Source of the DNA: Streptomyces sp. CBMA156
GTDB taxonomy: Bacteria; Actinomycetota; Actinomycetes; Streptomycetales; Streptomycetaceae
NCBI RefSeq assembly: GCF_014596515.1
Contig: NZ_MSJQ01000003.1
Coordinates: 1 to 51,922, forward strand
Direction of reading: 5' to 3'
DNA: 51,922 bases
Position numbers and translations under genes: made by a program. The notes beneath the pieces are model-generated. The model had not been told where the DNA came from. It did not search any database and saw nothing but the letters and a program-made list of their open reading frames with translations. Below are positions 27,037-35,969 of the stretch, in pieces. Numbering within the stretch: position 1 is the stretch's first letter; each line of letters begins with the position of its first letter.

Positions 27037-27327
27037 ATGTGCCTGGCTGTGCCCGGCAGGGTGACGGAGATCGGTGAACGGGACGGAGCCCGGATGGCGG
27101 TGATGGACTTCGGCGGCGTGGTCAAGGACGTCTGCCTGGAGTACCTGCCGGACCTCGCGGTGGGTGAGTACGCGATCGTCCACGTGGGCTTCGCGCTGCA
27201 ACGGCTGGACGAGGAGTCGGCCCGGCGCACCCTCGCCCTCTTCGAGGAACTCGGGCTGTTGCAGGAGGAGTTCGGCGACCCGTGGGAAGCCGCGGGGGTC
27301 GACGGGGTCGAGGAGGCCGGACGGTGA
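27037..27327 (+). CDS. hypC: Hydrogenase maturation chaperone HypC
   Basis: The product has 96 residues. It opens [12 protein letters not shown], with the essential Cys2, and contains [15 protein letters not shown] and [18 protein letters not shown]. HypC holds the Fe(CN)2CO unit with HypD and passes it to the large subunit precursor. It starts six bases after hypF and overlaps hypD by four. Confidence 0.95.
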   Translation: MCLAVPGRVTEIGERDGARMAVMDFGGVVKDVCLEYLPDLAVGEYAIVHVGFALQRLDEESARRTLALFEELGLLQEEFGDPWEAAGVDGVEEAGR

Positions 27328-28457
27328 AGTACCTGGAGGAGTTCCGCAACCCCGAGCTGGCGGCCGGGCTGATCGCCGACATCAGGGCGACGGTCACCCG
27401 GCCGTGGGCGCTGATGGAGGTCTGCGGCGGCCAGACGCACAGCATCATCCGGCATGCCATCGACCAACTGCTGCCGGACGAGGTCGAGTTGATCCATGGC
27501 CCGGGCTGCCCGGTGTGCGTCACCCCGCTGGAGGTGATCGACCGGGCGCTGGCGATCGCGGCCCGGCCGGGGGTGATCTTCTGCTCCTTCGGGGACATGC
27601 TGCGGGTGCCGGGCACCGACCGGGACCTGTTCCGGGTCCGCGGCGAGGGCGGCGACGTCCGGGTGGTGTACTCGCCGCTCGACGCCCTGCGGATCGCCCG
27701 GGAGAACCCGGACCGGGAGGTGGTCTTCTTCGGCATCGGCTTCGAGACCACCGCCCCGCCGAACGCCATGGCCGTCCACCTGGCCCGAAAGCAGGGCCTG
27801 CGCAACTTCAGCATGCTGGTCTCGCACGTCCGGGTGCCTCCCGCGATCGAGGCGATCATGGACTCCCCGGACTGCCGGGTCCAGGGCTTCCTCGCCGCCG
27901 GGCACGTGTGCAGCGTGATGGGCACCGCCGAGTACCCGGCGCTGGCGGAGCGCCACCGGGTGCCGATCGTCGTCACCGGCTTCGAACCGCTGGACATCCT
28001 GGAGGGCATCCGGCGGACCGTACGGCAGCTGGAGCGCGGCGAGCACACCGTCGACAACGCCTACCCGCGGGCCGTACGGGCCGAGGGCAACCCGGCGGCC
28101 CGCGCCATGCTGGAGGACGTCTTCGAAGTGGCCGACCGCTCCTGGCGGGGCATCGGCATGATCCCGCGGAGCGGCTGGCGGCTCTCGCCGCGCTACCGGG
28201 ACCACGACGCCGAGCACCGCTTCGACGTCTCCGGGATCACCACCCGCGAGCCCGCCGAGTGCCGCAGCGGCGAGGTGCTGCAGGGGCTGCTGAAGCCCCA
28301 CCAGTGCGAGGCCTTCGGCACGCTCTGCACACCGCGCACACCGCTCGGCGCCACGATGGTCTCCAGCGAGGGGGCGTGCGCCGCGTACTACCTGTACCGT
28401 CGGCTGGGTGCGCCGGGTACGTCCGTCCAGGCCCAGGAGGCGACTCGCGTTGGCTGA
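27324..28457 (+). CDS. hypD: Fe(CN)2CO assembly protein HypD
   Basis: The product has 377 residues from a GTG in a GTGA overlap with hypC. Key motifs are [55 protein letters not shown] and [10 protein letters not shown]. The C-terminal [4Fe-4S] ligands are [23 protein letters not shown] and [10 protein letters not shown]. It is the scaffold on which iron receives its cyanide and CO ligands. Confidence 0.95.
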   Translation: MKYLEEFRNPELAAGLIADIRATVTRPWALMEVCGGQTHSIIRHAIDQLLPDEVELIHGPGCPVCVTPLEVIDRALAIAARPGVIFCSFGDMLRVPGTDRDLFRVRGEGGDVRVVYSPLDALRIARENPDREVVFFGIGFETTAPPNAMAVHLARKQGLRNFSMLVSHVRVPPAIEAIMDSPDCRVQGFLAAGHVCSVMGTAEYPALAERHRVPIVVTGFEPLDILEGIRRTVRQLERGEHTVDNAYPRAVRAEGNPAARAMLEDVFEVADRSWRGIGMIPRSGWRLSPRYRDHDAEHRFDVSGITTREPAECRSGEVLQGLLKPHQCEAFGTLCTPRTPLGATMVSSEGACAAYYLYRRLGAPGTSVQAQEATRVG

Positions 28458-29622
28458 CATCGACCTGGTCACCGAACTGCTCACCGACCTGCCTGGTGGG
28501 GCGCCGGGCCGATCGCCCGCCGAGCGGCCTGCCGAACGGCCCTCCGAACTGCCCTCCGAGCGGTCCTTCGAGCAGCCCGACTTCTCCGGGTGGAGCTGCC
28601 CGCTGCCGCTGCGCGACCACCCCCGGGTGGTGATGGGCCACGGCGGCGGCGGGGCGCTGTCCGCCGAACTGGTGCAGAGCCTCTTCGCGCCGGCCTTCGG
28701 CGGTCCGGTGCTCGCCGGGCTCGGCGACTCCGCCGTCCTGGAACTGGGCGGCGCCCGGCTGGCCTTCTCCACCGACTCCTACGTGGTGCGGCCGCTGTTC
28801 TTCCCCGGCGGCTGCATCGGCGACCTCGCGGTCAACGGCACGGTCAACGACCTCGCCATGAGCGGGGCCAGGGCGGCCTACCTGTCCTGCGGCTTCATCC
28901 TGGAGGAGGGGGTGGAGATGGCGGTGGTGGACCGGGTCGCCCGGGCGATCGGCGCCGCCGCCCGCACCGCCGGGGTCGAGATCGCCACCGGCGACACCAA
29001 GGTGGTCGAGGCCGGGCACGGCGACGGCGTCTACCTGAACACCGCCGGCCTCGGGCTCGTCCCGGCCGGCGTCGACATCCGGCCGCAGCGCGCCGTACCC
29101 GGTGACGTGGTGATCGTCAGCGGGCCGATCGGGCTGCACGGGGTGGCGATCATGAGCGTCCGGGAGGGCCTGGAGTTCGGCGTCGAAGTGCGCAGCGACA
29201 CCGCCCCGCTCGGCGGCCTGGTCGAGGCGATGCTCGCCGCCACCGCCGACCTGCACGTGCTGCGCGACCCCACCAGGGGCGGCCTGGCGGCGTCGCTCAA
29301 CGAGATCGCGACGGCGGCCAGCGTCGGCGTCGTGCTCAGCGAACGCGCCGTCCCCGTCCCCGAGCCGGTGGCCAACGCGTGCGCCGTGCTGGGGCTGGAC
29401 CCGATGTACATCGCCAACGAGGGCAGGCTGGTCGCCTTCGTCCCGCGCACCTCGGCGGACGCGGTGCTCGCCGCGATGCGCGCCCACCCGGACGGTGCGG
29501 AGTCGGTGGTGATCGGCGAGTGCGTCGCCGACCACCCCGGGATGGTTGTCGCCCGCACCGGCTTCGGCGGCACCCGGGTGGTCGACCTGCCGATCGGCGA
29601 GCAGCTGCCAAGGATCTGCTGA
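28450..29622 (+). CDS. hypE: Cyanide-forming protein HypE
   Basis: The product has 390 residues from a TTG at 28450 with AGGAGG ten bases upstream, overlapping hypD by 8 bases. The PurM-like fold is shown by [38 protein letters not shown] and [20 protein letters not shown]. It ends in LPRIC; the last Cys is the carbamoyl and then thiocyanate carrier. The N-terminus has about 35 extra residues of Pro/Glu/Ser-rich repeats ([19 protein letters not shown]), not found in typical HypE. Confidence 0.94.
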   Translation: MADIDLVTELLTDLPGGAPGRSPAERPAERPSELPSERSFEQPDFSGWSCPLPLRDHPRVVMGHGGGGALSAELVQSLFAPAFGGPVLAGLGDSAVLELGGARLAFSTDSYVVRPLFFPGGCIGDLAVNGTVNDLAMSGARAAYLSCGFILEEGVEMAVVDRVARAIGAAARTAGVEIATGDTKVVEAGHGDGVYLNTAGLGLVPAGVDIRPQRAVPGDVVIVSGPIGLHGVAIMSVREGLEFGVEVRSDTAPLGGLVEAMLAATADLHVLRDPTRGGLAASLNEIATAASVGVVLSERAVPVPEPVANACAVLGLDPMYIANEGRLVAFVPRTSADAVLAAMRAHPDGAESVVIGECVADHPGMVVARTGFGGTRVVDLPIGEQLPRIC

Positions 29623-29636
29623 CGCCCCTGCTGTTC

Positions 29637-29670
29637 GCGCCGCCCCGGGAGAGGCCTCCCGGGGCGGCGC
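29637..29670. terminator. Perfect 15-bp hairpin ending the hydrogenase locus
   Basis: 29637-29651 pairs perfectly with 29656-29670 around the loop AGGC, between the convergent hypE and ATP-grasp-like genes. It is probably a bidirectional terminator. Confidence 0.85.
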
Positions 29671-29680
29671 GTCGGCGGGG

Positions 29681-30502
29681 TCACCCCAGGAAGCGGCGCA
29701 GCGACCGCGACATCGCTCCGACGAAGCCCTCCCTGACCTCGTCGGCGACCAGGTCGAGGGACAGGTACGGGTTGAGGTCCTCCAGCTCGACCAGGAGCAG
29801 CCGCCCGTCCGGCGCCCGGCAGGCGTCGACCCGCTGGATCCCGTGGGCGAGCGTGTTCCAGCCGACGAAGCCGCGCGCGAACTCCAGGTCGGCCGCGCTC
29901 GGCTCGTACGGCTCCAGCACCCAGCGCAGGGCCGGGTCGGGCGCGTGGAGGGCGTACTGGAAGGCGTCGTCCACGAAGTAGAACGAGACCTCGTAGCGGA
30001 AGTCGATCCGCGGCTGGACCAGCACCTCGCCCCATTCGAGACCGTCCAGCTCCCGGCGGGTGAGGAACCGCAGGCCGATGCTGTCAGCGCCCTCCTTGGG
30101 CTTGACGGCGTAGCGGTCGGCGGCGGGCAGCCGGCCGAGGTCCTGCGGCCGGTCGACGGTCGGTATGACCGGGTGGCCCTGCTCGGTGAGTTCCAGCAGG
30201 TACCGCTTCCCTGCCATGTCACCCCGCCCGGTCAGCGGGTTGTAGACCCGCACGCCGTCGGCCAGGGCCCGGGCCCGGAAGCGGGCGTACTCCTCCCGGT
30301 AGTGCAGCACCGGCCCGCTGTTACGCACCACGACGGCGTCGAAGCGCCCCATCAGGGCCCGGGCGTCGAGCGGGTGGCACAGGGCCAGGTCGAACCACTC
30401 CCGCAGCCGGGAGGTGAGGAAGACGTCCTCGTCGCCGTACCGCCGCCCCCGGGCCGGGTAGGCCAGGTCCGTCACGTACAGCAGGCTGGGCCGGTCGGGC
30501 AC
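29681..30502 (-). CDS. ATP-grasp-like protein
   Basis: The product has 273 residues. Motifs resemble the ATP-grasp fold: the ATP-contacting Lys in YAVKPKEGADSIGLRFL, an inner strand VQPRIDFRYEVSFYFVDD, and the metal site LLLVELEDLNPYLSLD. The N-terminal preATP part begins LLYVTDLAYPARGRRYGDED. Members usually ligate an acid to an amine. No substrate-bound partner gene is adjacent, so the product is unknown. Confidence 0.7.
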   Translation of the reverse strand: MPDRPSLLYVTDLAYPARGRRYGDEDVFLTSRLREWFDLALCHPLDARALMGRFDAVVVRNSGPVLHYREEYARFRARALADGVRVYNPLTGRGDMAGKRYLLELTEQGHPVIPTVDRPQDLGRLPAADRYAVKPKEGADSIGLRFLTRRELDGLEWGEVLVQPRIDFRYEVSFYFVDDAFQYALHAPDPALRWVLEPYEPSAADLEFARGFVGWNTLAHGIQRVDACRAPDGRLLLVELEDLNPYLSLDLVADEVREGFVGAMSRSLRRFLG

Positions 30503-30572
30503 GGGCGCTCCCTCGGTCGGTGGTGGGGGAGCGAATCTACCGGGGGCCGTGCCCGCGCCGGCCGCCGGGCGG

Positions 30573-31184
30573 TCAGGACGTGGTCTGGGCGGTGCAGGTG
30601 CCGAGCTGGTCGCCGGGCTGGATGGTGCCGTCGCCGAAGGTCTGGTTCATCACGGTGGCGAACTCCGGCAGGACGATCATCCGGATGTCGGAGAGCGCGA
30701 GGTCGACCCGGGGCGGGACCAGGGACTGCACGTCGGGGGTGATCTGGGGCCGGGTGGGGATGTCGTAGACGGGGATGCGGGTGCCCGCGGGGTCGCTGCT
30801 GGTCTGGACGACGAAGGTGCTGTCGCCGGAGAGGCTGCCTTCGAGGTTCGTGGCCTGGACGTAGTGGCCGGAGGCGTCGGTCAGGCTGAAGCCGCCCTTG
30901 GCCGCCGTCCGGATGTAGACGGAGTTCGCCAGGGTGACGGGGTTGCCGACGGCGGTGAGGTCGATGGTGACCGTGCCGGTGGCGTCCTTGTCCAGGAAGG
31001 CCGAGGCACTGCTGCCGGGCGTGAGGGGCTTGAAGGTGACGCCGTCCTTCGTCCACGAGACGGTGCAGTCGGCGCTGCCGGTGGCCATGTTCAGGGTGAC
31101 GGGCGCGCCCGCGTAGGCGACGGTCGCCAGCACGACGGCGCCGGCGATGCCCGCGGCGACGGCGGCGATCCTCTTCGGGGACAT
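30573..31184 (-). CDS. Secreted protein of unknown function
   Basis: The product has 203 residues from an ATG at 31184 with AGGAG upstream. It has a signal peptide (MSPKRIAAVAAGIAGAVVLA, cut near VAYAGA). The mature part is beta-rich with two Cys (SADCTVSW and GTCTAQ) and may be one disulfide-bonded domain. No family is recognized. Confidence 0.75.
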   Translation of the reverse strand: MSPKRIAAVAAGIAGAVVLATVAYAGAPVTLNMATGSADCTVSWTKDGVTFKPLTPGSSASAFLDKDATGTVTIDLTAVGNPVTLANSVYIRTAAKGGFSLTDASGHYVQATNLEGSLSGDSTFVVQTSSDPAGTRIPVYDIPTRPQITPDVQSLVPPRVDLALSDIRMIVLPEFATVMNQTFGDGTIQPGDQLGTCTAQTTS

Positions 31185-31802
31185 GTGTGGGGACTCCTGA
31201 TCTTCCGGGTGCTTCCCCCTGGACTCCCTCCCCGGTCCCAGCGTTCCGGGCCCCTTCGTGTACGGCAATCCCGGTGAGCCCAGAAGCGTCATCACCCACG
31301 GTCACGGGCATGGACCGCGGGCCCGGCCGGCCTTCGTCGCGCTCTGGTCAGCCGGAGTCCTCACCCACCCGCCGGGTCTCGAATCGGCCGCCCGGCTTGT
31401 CGGCCGGATGAATATCGGCATGAATACCCACCGGCAAGCTGTTCCGCGCCAAGGCACTGTCTGCGCGACGTACCCTGTGGCCGGTGCCCGGCCCGTGAAC
31501 TCGCCTGGCGCCAGGCTTCGTTCGAACCCCCTCCGCGCGAACGCGCGGTCTCCTCCGGAGGAACTGCGACTGGTGGGCAGGGCACATTCAGGGCTCGGAG
31601 GAAGCCATGAGCTCGAAACCTACCGGGTTGAGTTCCCGGTAGCCCTCGACAGGCCGCGCTCTCTGTCTGCCCGCATGGTCAGACTCTTTCGGTGGGACTC
31701 GCCGGCTGGAGCCGACAAGTTCCGGGGGAGCTGCGCGCGGTCCGTGCGGCAGGAGTGCCGAAGCCGTTCCGAGAGGGACGGGCGACGGAGCATACTTCTC
31801 GG
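31185..31802. other. Left junction of the accessory island
   Basis: These 618 bases hold the promoter region of the secreted-protein gene and the leader of the nuclease gene. GC falls markedly after about 31.4 kb. A tiny ORF and hairpin occur at 31607-31642. I see no other gene and no clear attachment repeat. Confidence 0.45.
31607..31642 (+). promoter_or_regulatory. Mini-ORF with overlapping hairpin upstream of the nuclease gene
   Basis: An 11-codon ORF (ATG at 31607, TAG at 31640) has a strong GGAGGA ribosome site at 31598-31603. Its second half is a perfect 8-bp hairpin: CTACCGGG at 31620-31627 and CCCGGTAG at 31635-31642. A leader peptide or attenuator is possible; chance cannot be excluded. 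Confidence 0.35.
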
Positions 31803-34800
31803 ATGGGCGATCTCCTTGAACCCGCAGGCGGACCTGCTTCGGCTAGCCCGGATGCAGACCAGTGGGCTTTTCCCTGGACAGATCCCAACCTTAGGGAACC
31901 GCCCGGTCCTGGCGTGCCCGGGAACTGCCCACCCGGTGAAGATCTCGACCTGGCAATCGGATGGGATCGGTTCGAAAAGCTGTTGCTGGCGGTCGTGAGC
32001 GGCGCGCGCGGCCTTCGCGGTGTCAAGTTCCGTCGGTACGGAGTCCAGGGACAGGCCCAGCACGGCATTGACCTTGCTGGGAGGGAGCCCGACGGCAGCT
32101 ACACGGTAGTGCAGTGCAAGGACTACCGGAGGTTCACCGCAGGTGACCTGCGTGCTGCAGTCGAGCTGTTTGCGAGTGGGAGGCGTCCGTTCGGTGCGGT
32201 GAGGCTGATTGTCGCCACGTCGGCAGAGACACAGACAACGCAGGTTGCTGACGACCTCGCAGCTCTTCAGAAGCAATACCCTGCGGTCGATCTGGATTTG
32301 TGGGGCGCTGAGCAGATCAATGAATACCTCCGGTACCGAGCGGATGTGGTGGCCCGCTTCTGGACCCGTGAGACGGCTGAGACATTCTGTTCGGGGTCCC
32401 CTCTGCCTGGGGTGCCGACACCACCGACCGACCGCCAGGAGCAGGCCGACCGGATCCTTCTCGGCCCGCTCGACACCAGTGACGTGAGGCCGATTCTGCG
32501 CGAGGCCGACAGAAAGCTTGAGGCCCATCCGGGCGCGTCTGCCGAGTTGTACGGCGAGTTGGCAGATCGCCTGACCGAGGTTGGATTCCGTGGTCATGCG
32601 ATCGTCCTGCGGAACAAGCAACTAGATGCTCTCCGTATGGGGGGCCGACTCGAGGAGACAGCTGAACTTGCCGCTCGCCTTGCCGTCCTCGCCCTTCATC
32701 ACGGGGACTGGCATGAACCCAGGCGACTGTCGTTCATGCTCCAGAACCTGGTCCAAGAGGCCCGAACGAGCGACTCCGAAGGAGCGACGGACGTTGCGCG
32801 TCACGCCCGGCTGGTCGAAGCCGCTGTCAGAGGTGATCTTCATCCGCTAGGGGAGTGGGCCGGCCTCCGTGCCGAACTTGAGTCCGGGGCTGATATGGAC
32901 AGTATCCATCGGCCGGCGATAGTCCTGCACCTCGCAGAATTGCTGCTGGCTACCCAGCCTGACACTATCGATGGGTTGGACAGGCTCCTCGCAGCTGCCA
33001 TTGCTCAGGCTGAGCGACATTCGACGGACGAGGATATCGTGCTGCGCTTGCGCCTCGTTCGGGCGGAATACAGTCCAGAGGAACGTCGACGGCTCCTGCA
33101 TACGGCGAAGATGCGTCGGATCGAGGGGCGGTTCCGGGCGCTCATCAACGCGCGGGAGGCGCGCCGATGCTGCCTGGAAGGGATCGTGGACGAGGCGCTC
33201 GAGCACTGGCGGGAAGCAATTCATGACGGAATCCTCGCTGGCATGTCCGAAGAGGCGGCCGACTGGCTTTACGCTACCCGGGCATTGAACGCTAAATATG
33301 GGAACTGGGCAGATTTGGACGACGACCACAGGCTGGCTCAGGCCCTACGAGGAACAGGCACCTCACGTCTGTTGAACCGTGTACGCAATCCACGGGAACG
33401 TGCGATGTCGGCTCATGTCAGCGGAAATGTGATCGATGCCGTCCATGCAACCCGGCGCTGGCTCGCAGACAGCGTTGTGACTGCAAGCTGGCAGTCCGAA
33501 AACGACGCACTCGCATTCCTCGGCGATCTCTACCGTGACAACTCCGAGCCTGGGCTGGCCGCTCGCTACTATCAGCGGGCGGGCAGGCCGGAAAAGACCG
33601 TGGATTTGGCAGAGGGTGCAGGGGACTTGCTGCTGCCATTGCCGGACTTCAGCGCGGCCCCCTGGTGGGTGCTGAACACTGGAGTCACACTCATCGCTGC
33701 GCAGGCGGATCTAATCGATGATGCCTCTGCTTCAACGTTCCTGGGCCAGCTGGTGGAACTTGCGGCTCGGGGAAGGCGGGGCGAGCTCAGTGAATCGCCT
33801 CGCCTGACGCTGACAGCCCAGGCAGCGAAGAGTGCTTGTGCCCTGGCCGGCCGTGGCACGTCGGCACAGGCGGCGGCGCTCCTGGACTTGCTAGCTGCCG
33901 ATGTGCGGCGCTCGGAACATCAGGGCCGAGATACGGACAAGGTGCACGCTGATGCTTGTGTCGAGATTGCGGGAGCGCACCCGGATCTCACCGTGACTGC
34001 CTTGATGCGTTTGTTCGATCTGGCGGATCAAGGTGTAGACCATGCGCTCGAATTGATCTTAGATATCCGCGTGCTGAGCTTGCTTGGGGCTCCGTCGATT
34101 CAGCGTATGGGGCCTCATCTATCGGGCAGGTACGAGATTCTTCCTGCGGAGATCCGTCAGGCACTTGATGTGCGTCTGCGGGATCTCTCCGGGTGCGGAC
34201 ATTATCTGGTTCCGCTGATTCATGATGAGTTCGACCCTGACAGTTCGGAGGTGCTCTTTCGCAGGCAAGAAGCGATGGACCGTATCCTGAATCGCCCGCC
34301 CCCTGATCCGAATCGGGTGGAGTTCGGGACCGCACTGGTTTCTGATTCGTCCCTAGTGTCCGGTCTTGGTGCTGATGATCGAAACAGATGCTTGGCCAAG
34401 TTGCTTGCAGTCGCTGAAGACTCACGTGAAATGGCTTCCAACAGGCGGGAGGCATTGATCGCGGCGCGCAACCTTGTGCTCGATAAGGAGTTGGAAACCA
34501 GTGATGCGTTTGCCGTGGCCAAAAGCTGTGTTCTCGGTACGGGGGGCGGAAGCCGCTTCGACGAGTGGGAGAGGGAACCGCATCCACTTAGTTCATTCAA
34601 GATGAACATGGGATCGGGCTCGTTACGCGGCTGTGGACTACGGCTCGCTGCTGCCGCTGTTTCAACGGGGGATCAGCACCTCTGGGTCCGAGAGTATGCG
34701 CTGAACATGCTGCACAGCGATGACAAGGGTGATGTGCAGGATTCCACCCTTGTGTTGGTCGGCCTTCCTGAATCTTCTACCAGCGACATCGACGCCGATC

Positions 34801-35063
34801 TCTTGTCGATTCACAGCCATGTGAACGTCCGGCAGCTCGCCGCCGTGCTGTGCGCGCGGTACCCGAGCCGGTATCCGGGGACTTTGCTGCGGCTCGAGGC
34901 TGATGCAAATTACAGGGTACGCCGTGTGCTGGCGCAGGAAGTCTCCATGGTCCCTGAGGAGCGGAGAGCAGCAGTCCTTCAGGTTCGGGAGCAACTGCGA
35001 AATGATCTCAGGTCCAGCGTTCGAATCGCTGCACGAGGAAGGGGCAGCGAGAATACCCAGTAA
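31803..35063 (+). CDS. PD-(D/E)xK (Mrr-like) nuclease fused to long helical repeats
   Basis: The product has 1086 residues from an ATG at 31803; in-frame starts back to 31692 exist and the choice is unsure. Residues of about 45 to 170 look like a restriction-type nuclease: WDRFEKLLLAV with its Glu, QHGIDLAGRE (Asp90), and YTVVQCKDYRRF (Gln104-x-Lys106), then VRLIVATSAET. The rest has no P-loop; it is Leu/Ala-rich helical repeats like TPR in the middle (LGDLYRDNSEPGLAARYYQR) and HEAT near the end (VNVRQLAAVLCARYP). Nuclease plus sensor repeats fits single-gene defence proteins. Codon use is less GC-biased than neighbours, and a TTA codon (34059-34061) would need the bldA tRNA in Streptomyces. 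Function not proven. Confidence 0.75.
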   Translation: MGDLLEPAGGPASASPDADQWAFPWTDPNLREPPGPGVPGNCPPGEDLDLAIGWDRFEKLLLAVVSGARGLRGVKFRRYGVQGQAQHGIDLAGREPDGSYTVVQCKDYRRFTAGDLRAAVELFASGRRPFGAVRLIVATSAETQTTQVADDLAALQKQYPAVDLDLWGAEQINEYLRYRADVVARFWTRETAETFCSGSPLPGVPTPPTDRQEQADRILLGPLDTSDVRPILREADRKLEAHPGASAELYGELADRLTEVGFRGHAIVLRNKQLDALRMGGRLEETAELAARLAVLALHHGDWHEPRRLSFMLQNLVQEARTSDSEGATDVARHARLVEAAVRGDLHPLGEWAGLRAELESGADMDSIHRPAIVLHLAELLLATQPDTIDGLDRLLAAAIAQAERHSTDEDIVLRLRLVRAEYSPEERRRLLHTAKMRRIEGRFRALINAREARRCCLEGIVDEALEHWREAIHDGILAGMSEEAADWLYATRALNAKYGNWADLDDDHRLAQALRGTGTSRLLNRVRNPRERAMSAHVSGNVIDAVHATRRWLADSVVTASWQSENDALAFLGDLYRDNSEPGLAARYYQRAGRPEKTVDLAEGAGDLLLPLPDFSAAPWWVLNTGVTLIAAQADLIDDASASTFLGQLVELAARGRRGELSESPRLTLTAQAAKSACALAGRGTSAQAAALLDLLAADVRRSEHQGRDTDKVHADACVEIAGAHPDLTVTALMRLFDLADQGVDHALELILDIRVLSLLGAPSIQRMGPHLSGRYEILPAEIRQALDVRLRDLSGCGHYLVPLIHDEFDPDSSEVLFRRQEAMDRILNRPPPDPNRVEFGTALVSDSSLVSGLGADDRNRCLAKLLAVAEDSREMASNRREALIAARNLVLDKELETSDAFAVAKSCVLGTGGGSRFDEWEREPHPLSSFKMNMGSGSLRGCGLRLAAAAVSTGDQHLWVREYALNMLHSDDKGDVQDSTLVLVGLPESSTSDIDADLLSIHSHVNVRQLAAVLCARYPSRYPGTLLRLEADANYRVRRVLAQEVSMVPEERRAAVLQVREQLRNDLRSSVRIAARGRGSENTQ

Positions 35064-35159
35064 GGTGGGTCGTGGTCGTTTCCTTGCATTGGGGAAGCAT
35101 CGGACCAGCGGTTCGATCGACGGCCTCTGCGCCATGCGATGAGGTTGGTGGCCTACCAT

Positions 35160-35620
35160 GAGTGGCAGGCTGGCTCCAACTGTCTCGGCGCCACGAGGGC
35201 TATTCGGGCGCCGGCCTCCCCACCCCGAACATTCCGACGCTCCCCCCAGGCCCTGCGGCAACAAGTGTGACCTGTGTTCCGCAGGTGAAACTCGGCAGCC
35301 CACACTGCCGCTCTCCTCGCCCACAACGGTCCTGTGCGCGAGTTCGGCCCACGCCCTTGGCGCCGCCCTGAGTGGGGACATGAGGCAGAGTTCGATTGTC
35401 CGCGGCACCGGCAGGAACCTCCAGAACACCGCGTGCCACGGTCGACGGGGCTGCGGCTGGTGTGTGGTCCCCCTTTCCATGCGGATGTGCACCGCATCGA
35501 CGATCACCCATGACACGTCCAACACATCTGCGGCGACCAGGCGCTCCGGCACTACCCGCCGCACCCGGCCCCACAGACCGTTCCTGGTCCAGAGCGTGGA
35601 GCGATGGTGCACCATTGTCG
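35160..35620 (-). pseudogene. Degenerate IS5-type transposase fragment
   Basis: On the minus strand, 35615 downward reads RSTLWTRNGLWGRVRRVV, followed by LDVSWVIVDAVHIRMERG and, in another frame, SPVDRG. This matches the order of IS5-group DDE transposases (RF..W...GLW..., then the catalytic D in the VDA strand, then G..VDRG). Frames change and stops interrupt it. A possible C-terminal trace lies near 35170-35220. No terminal repeats were found. Confidence 0.45.
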
Positions 35621-35830
35621 TCGGCGGTGGCGTCGGTGCCGGACCACCACAGCCATACCGGCTTCGGGATCGCCCCGCTGGGCAGGTGGTCGACCTCCAG
35701 GCGGATCATGGTGCCCTCGATCACCAGCAGGGTCCCGCATCCACCACTCCGGCGGACCGATTGGTCAGCCGCGGGTGCAGGCGGTCCCAGGGGCGGACCA
35801 TGGCGGTGCCGTAGAGGCGGGGGTTGCCGA
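35620..35830 (-). pseudogene. Fragment of a second transposase family
   Basis: Minus-strand frames give RLYGTAMVRPWDRLHPRL followed, after a frame shift near 35735, by VIEGTMIRLEVDHLPSGAIP and KPVWLWW. This is a familiar internal block of streptomycete transposases (YGTA..., WDRLHP, EGT.IRL.VDHLP, PKP.WLW). Only this part remains, next to the 3' end of the kinase-KptA gene. Confidence 0.55.
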
Positions 35831-35969
35831 CGAGGTTGACGTCCTGGCTTGGGATGACGCTGATGGATGCGCCCGCGTCGAGCTCCACCCAGGCCAATAC
35901 CGTGGCCGAGCCGAAGAGCCGTGCAGAGCGGTCCTGTCGGCCCCAAGACGAACCAGGACCGCTCCGGGC

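Noticed and set aside
31500..31560. tRNA fragment or attachment site from CGTTCGAACCCC
   Set aside because: Only a T-loop-like string; no stem, acceptor or second copy at the other island edge was found.
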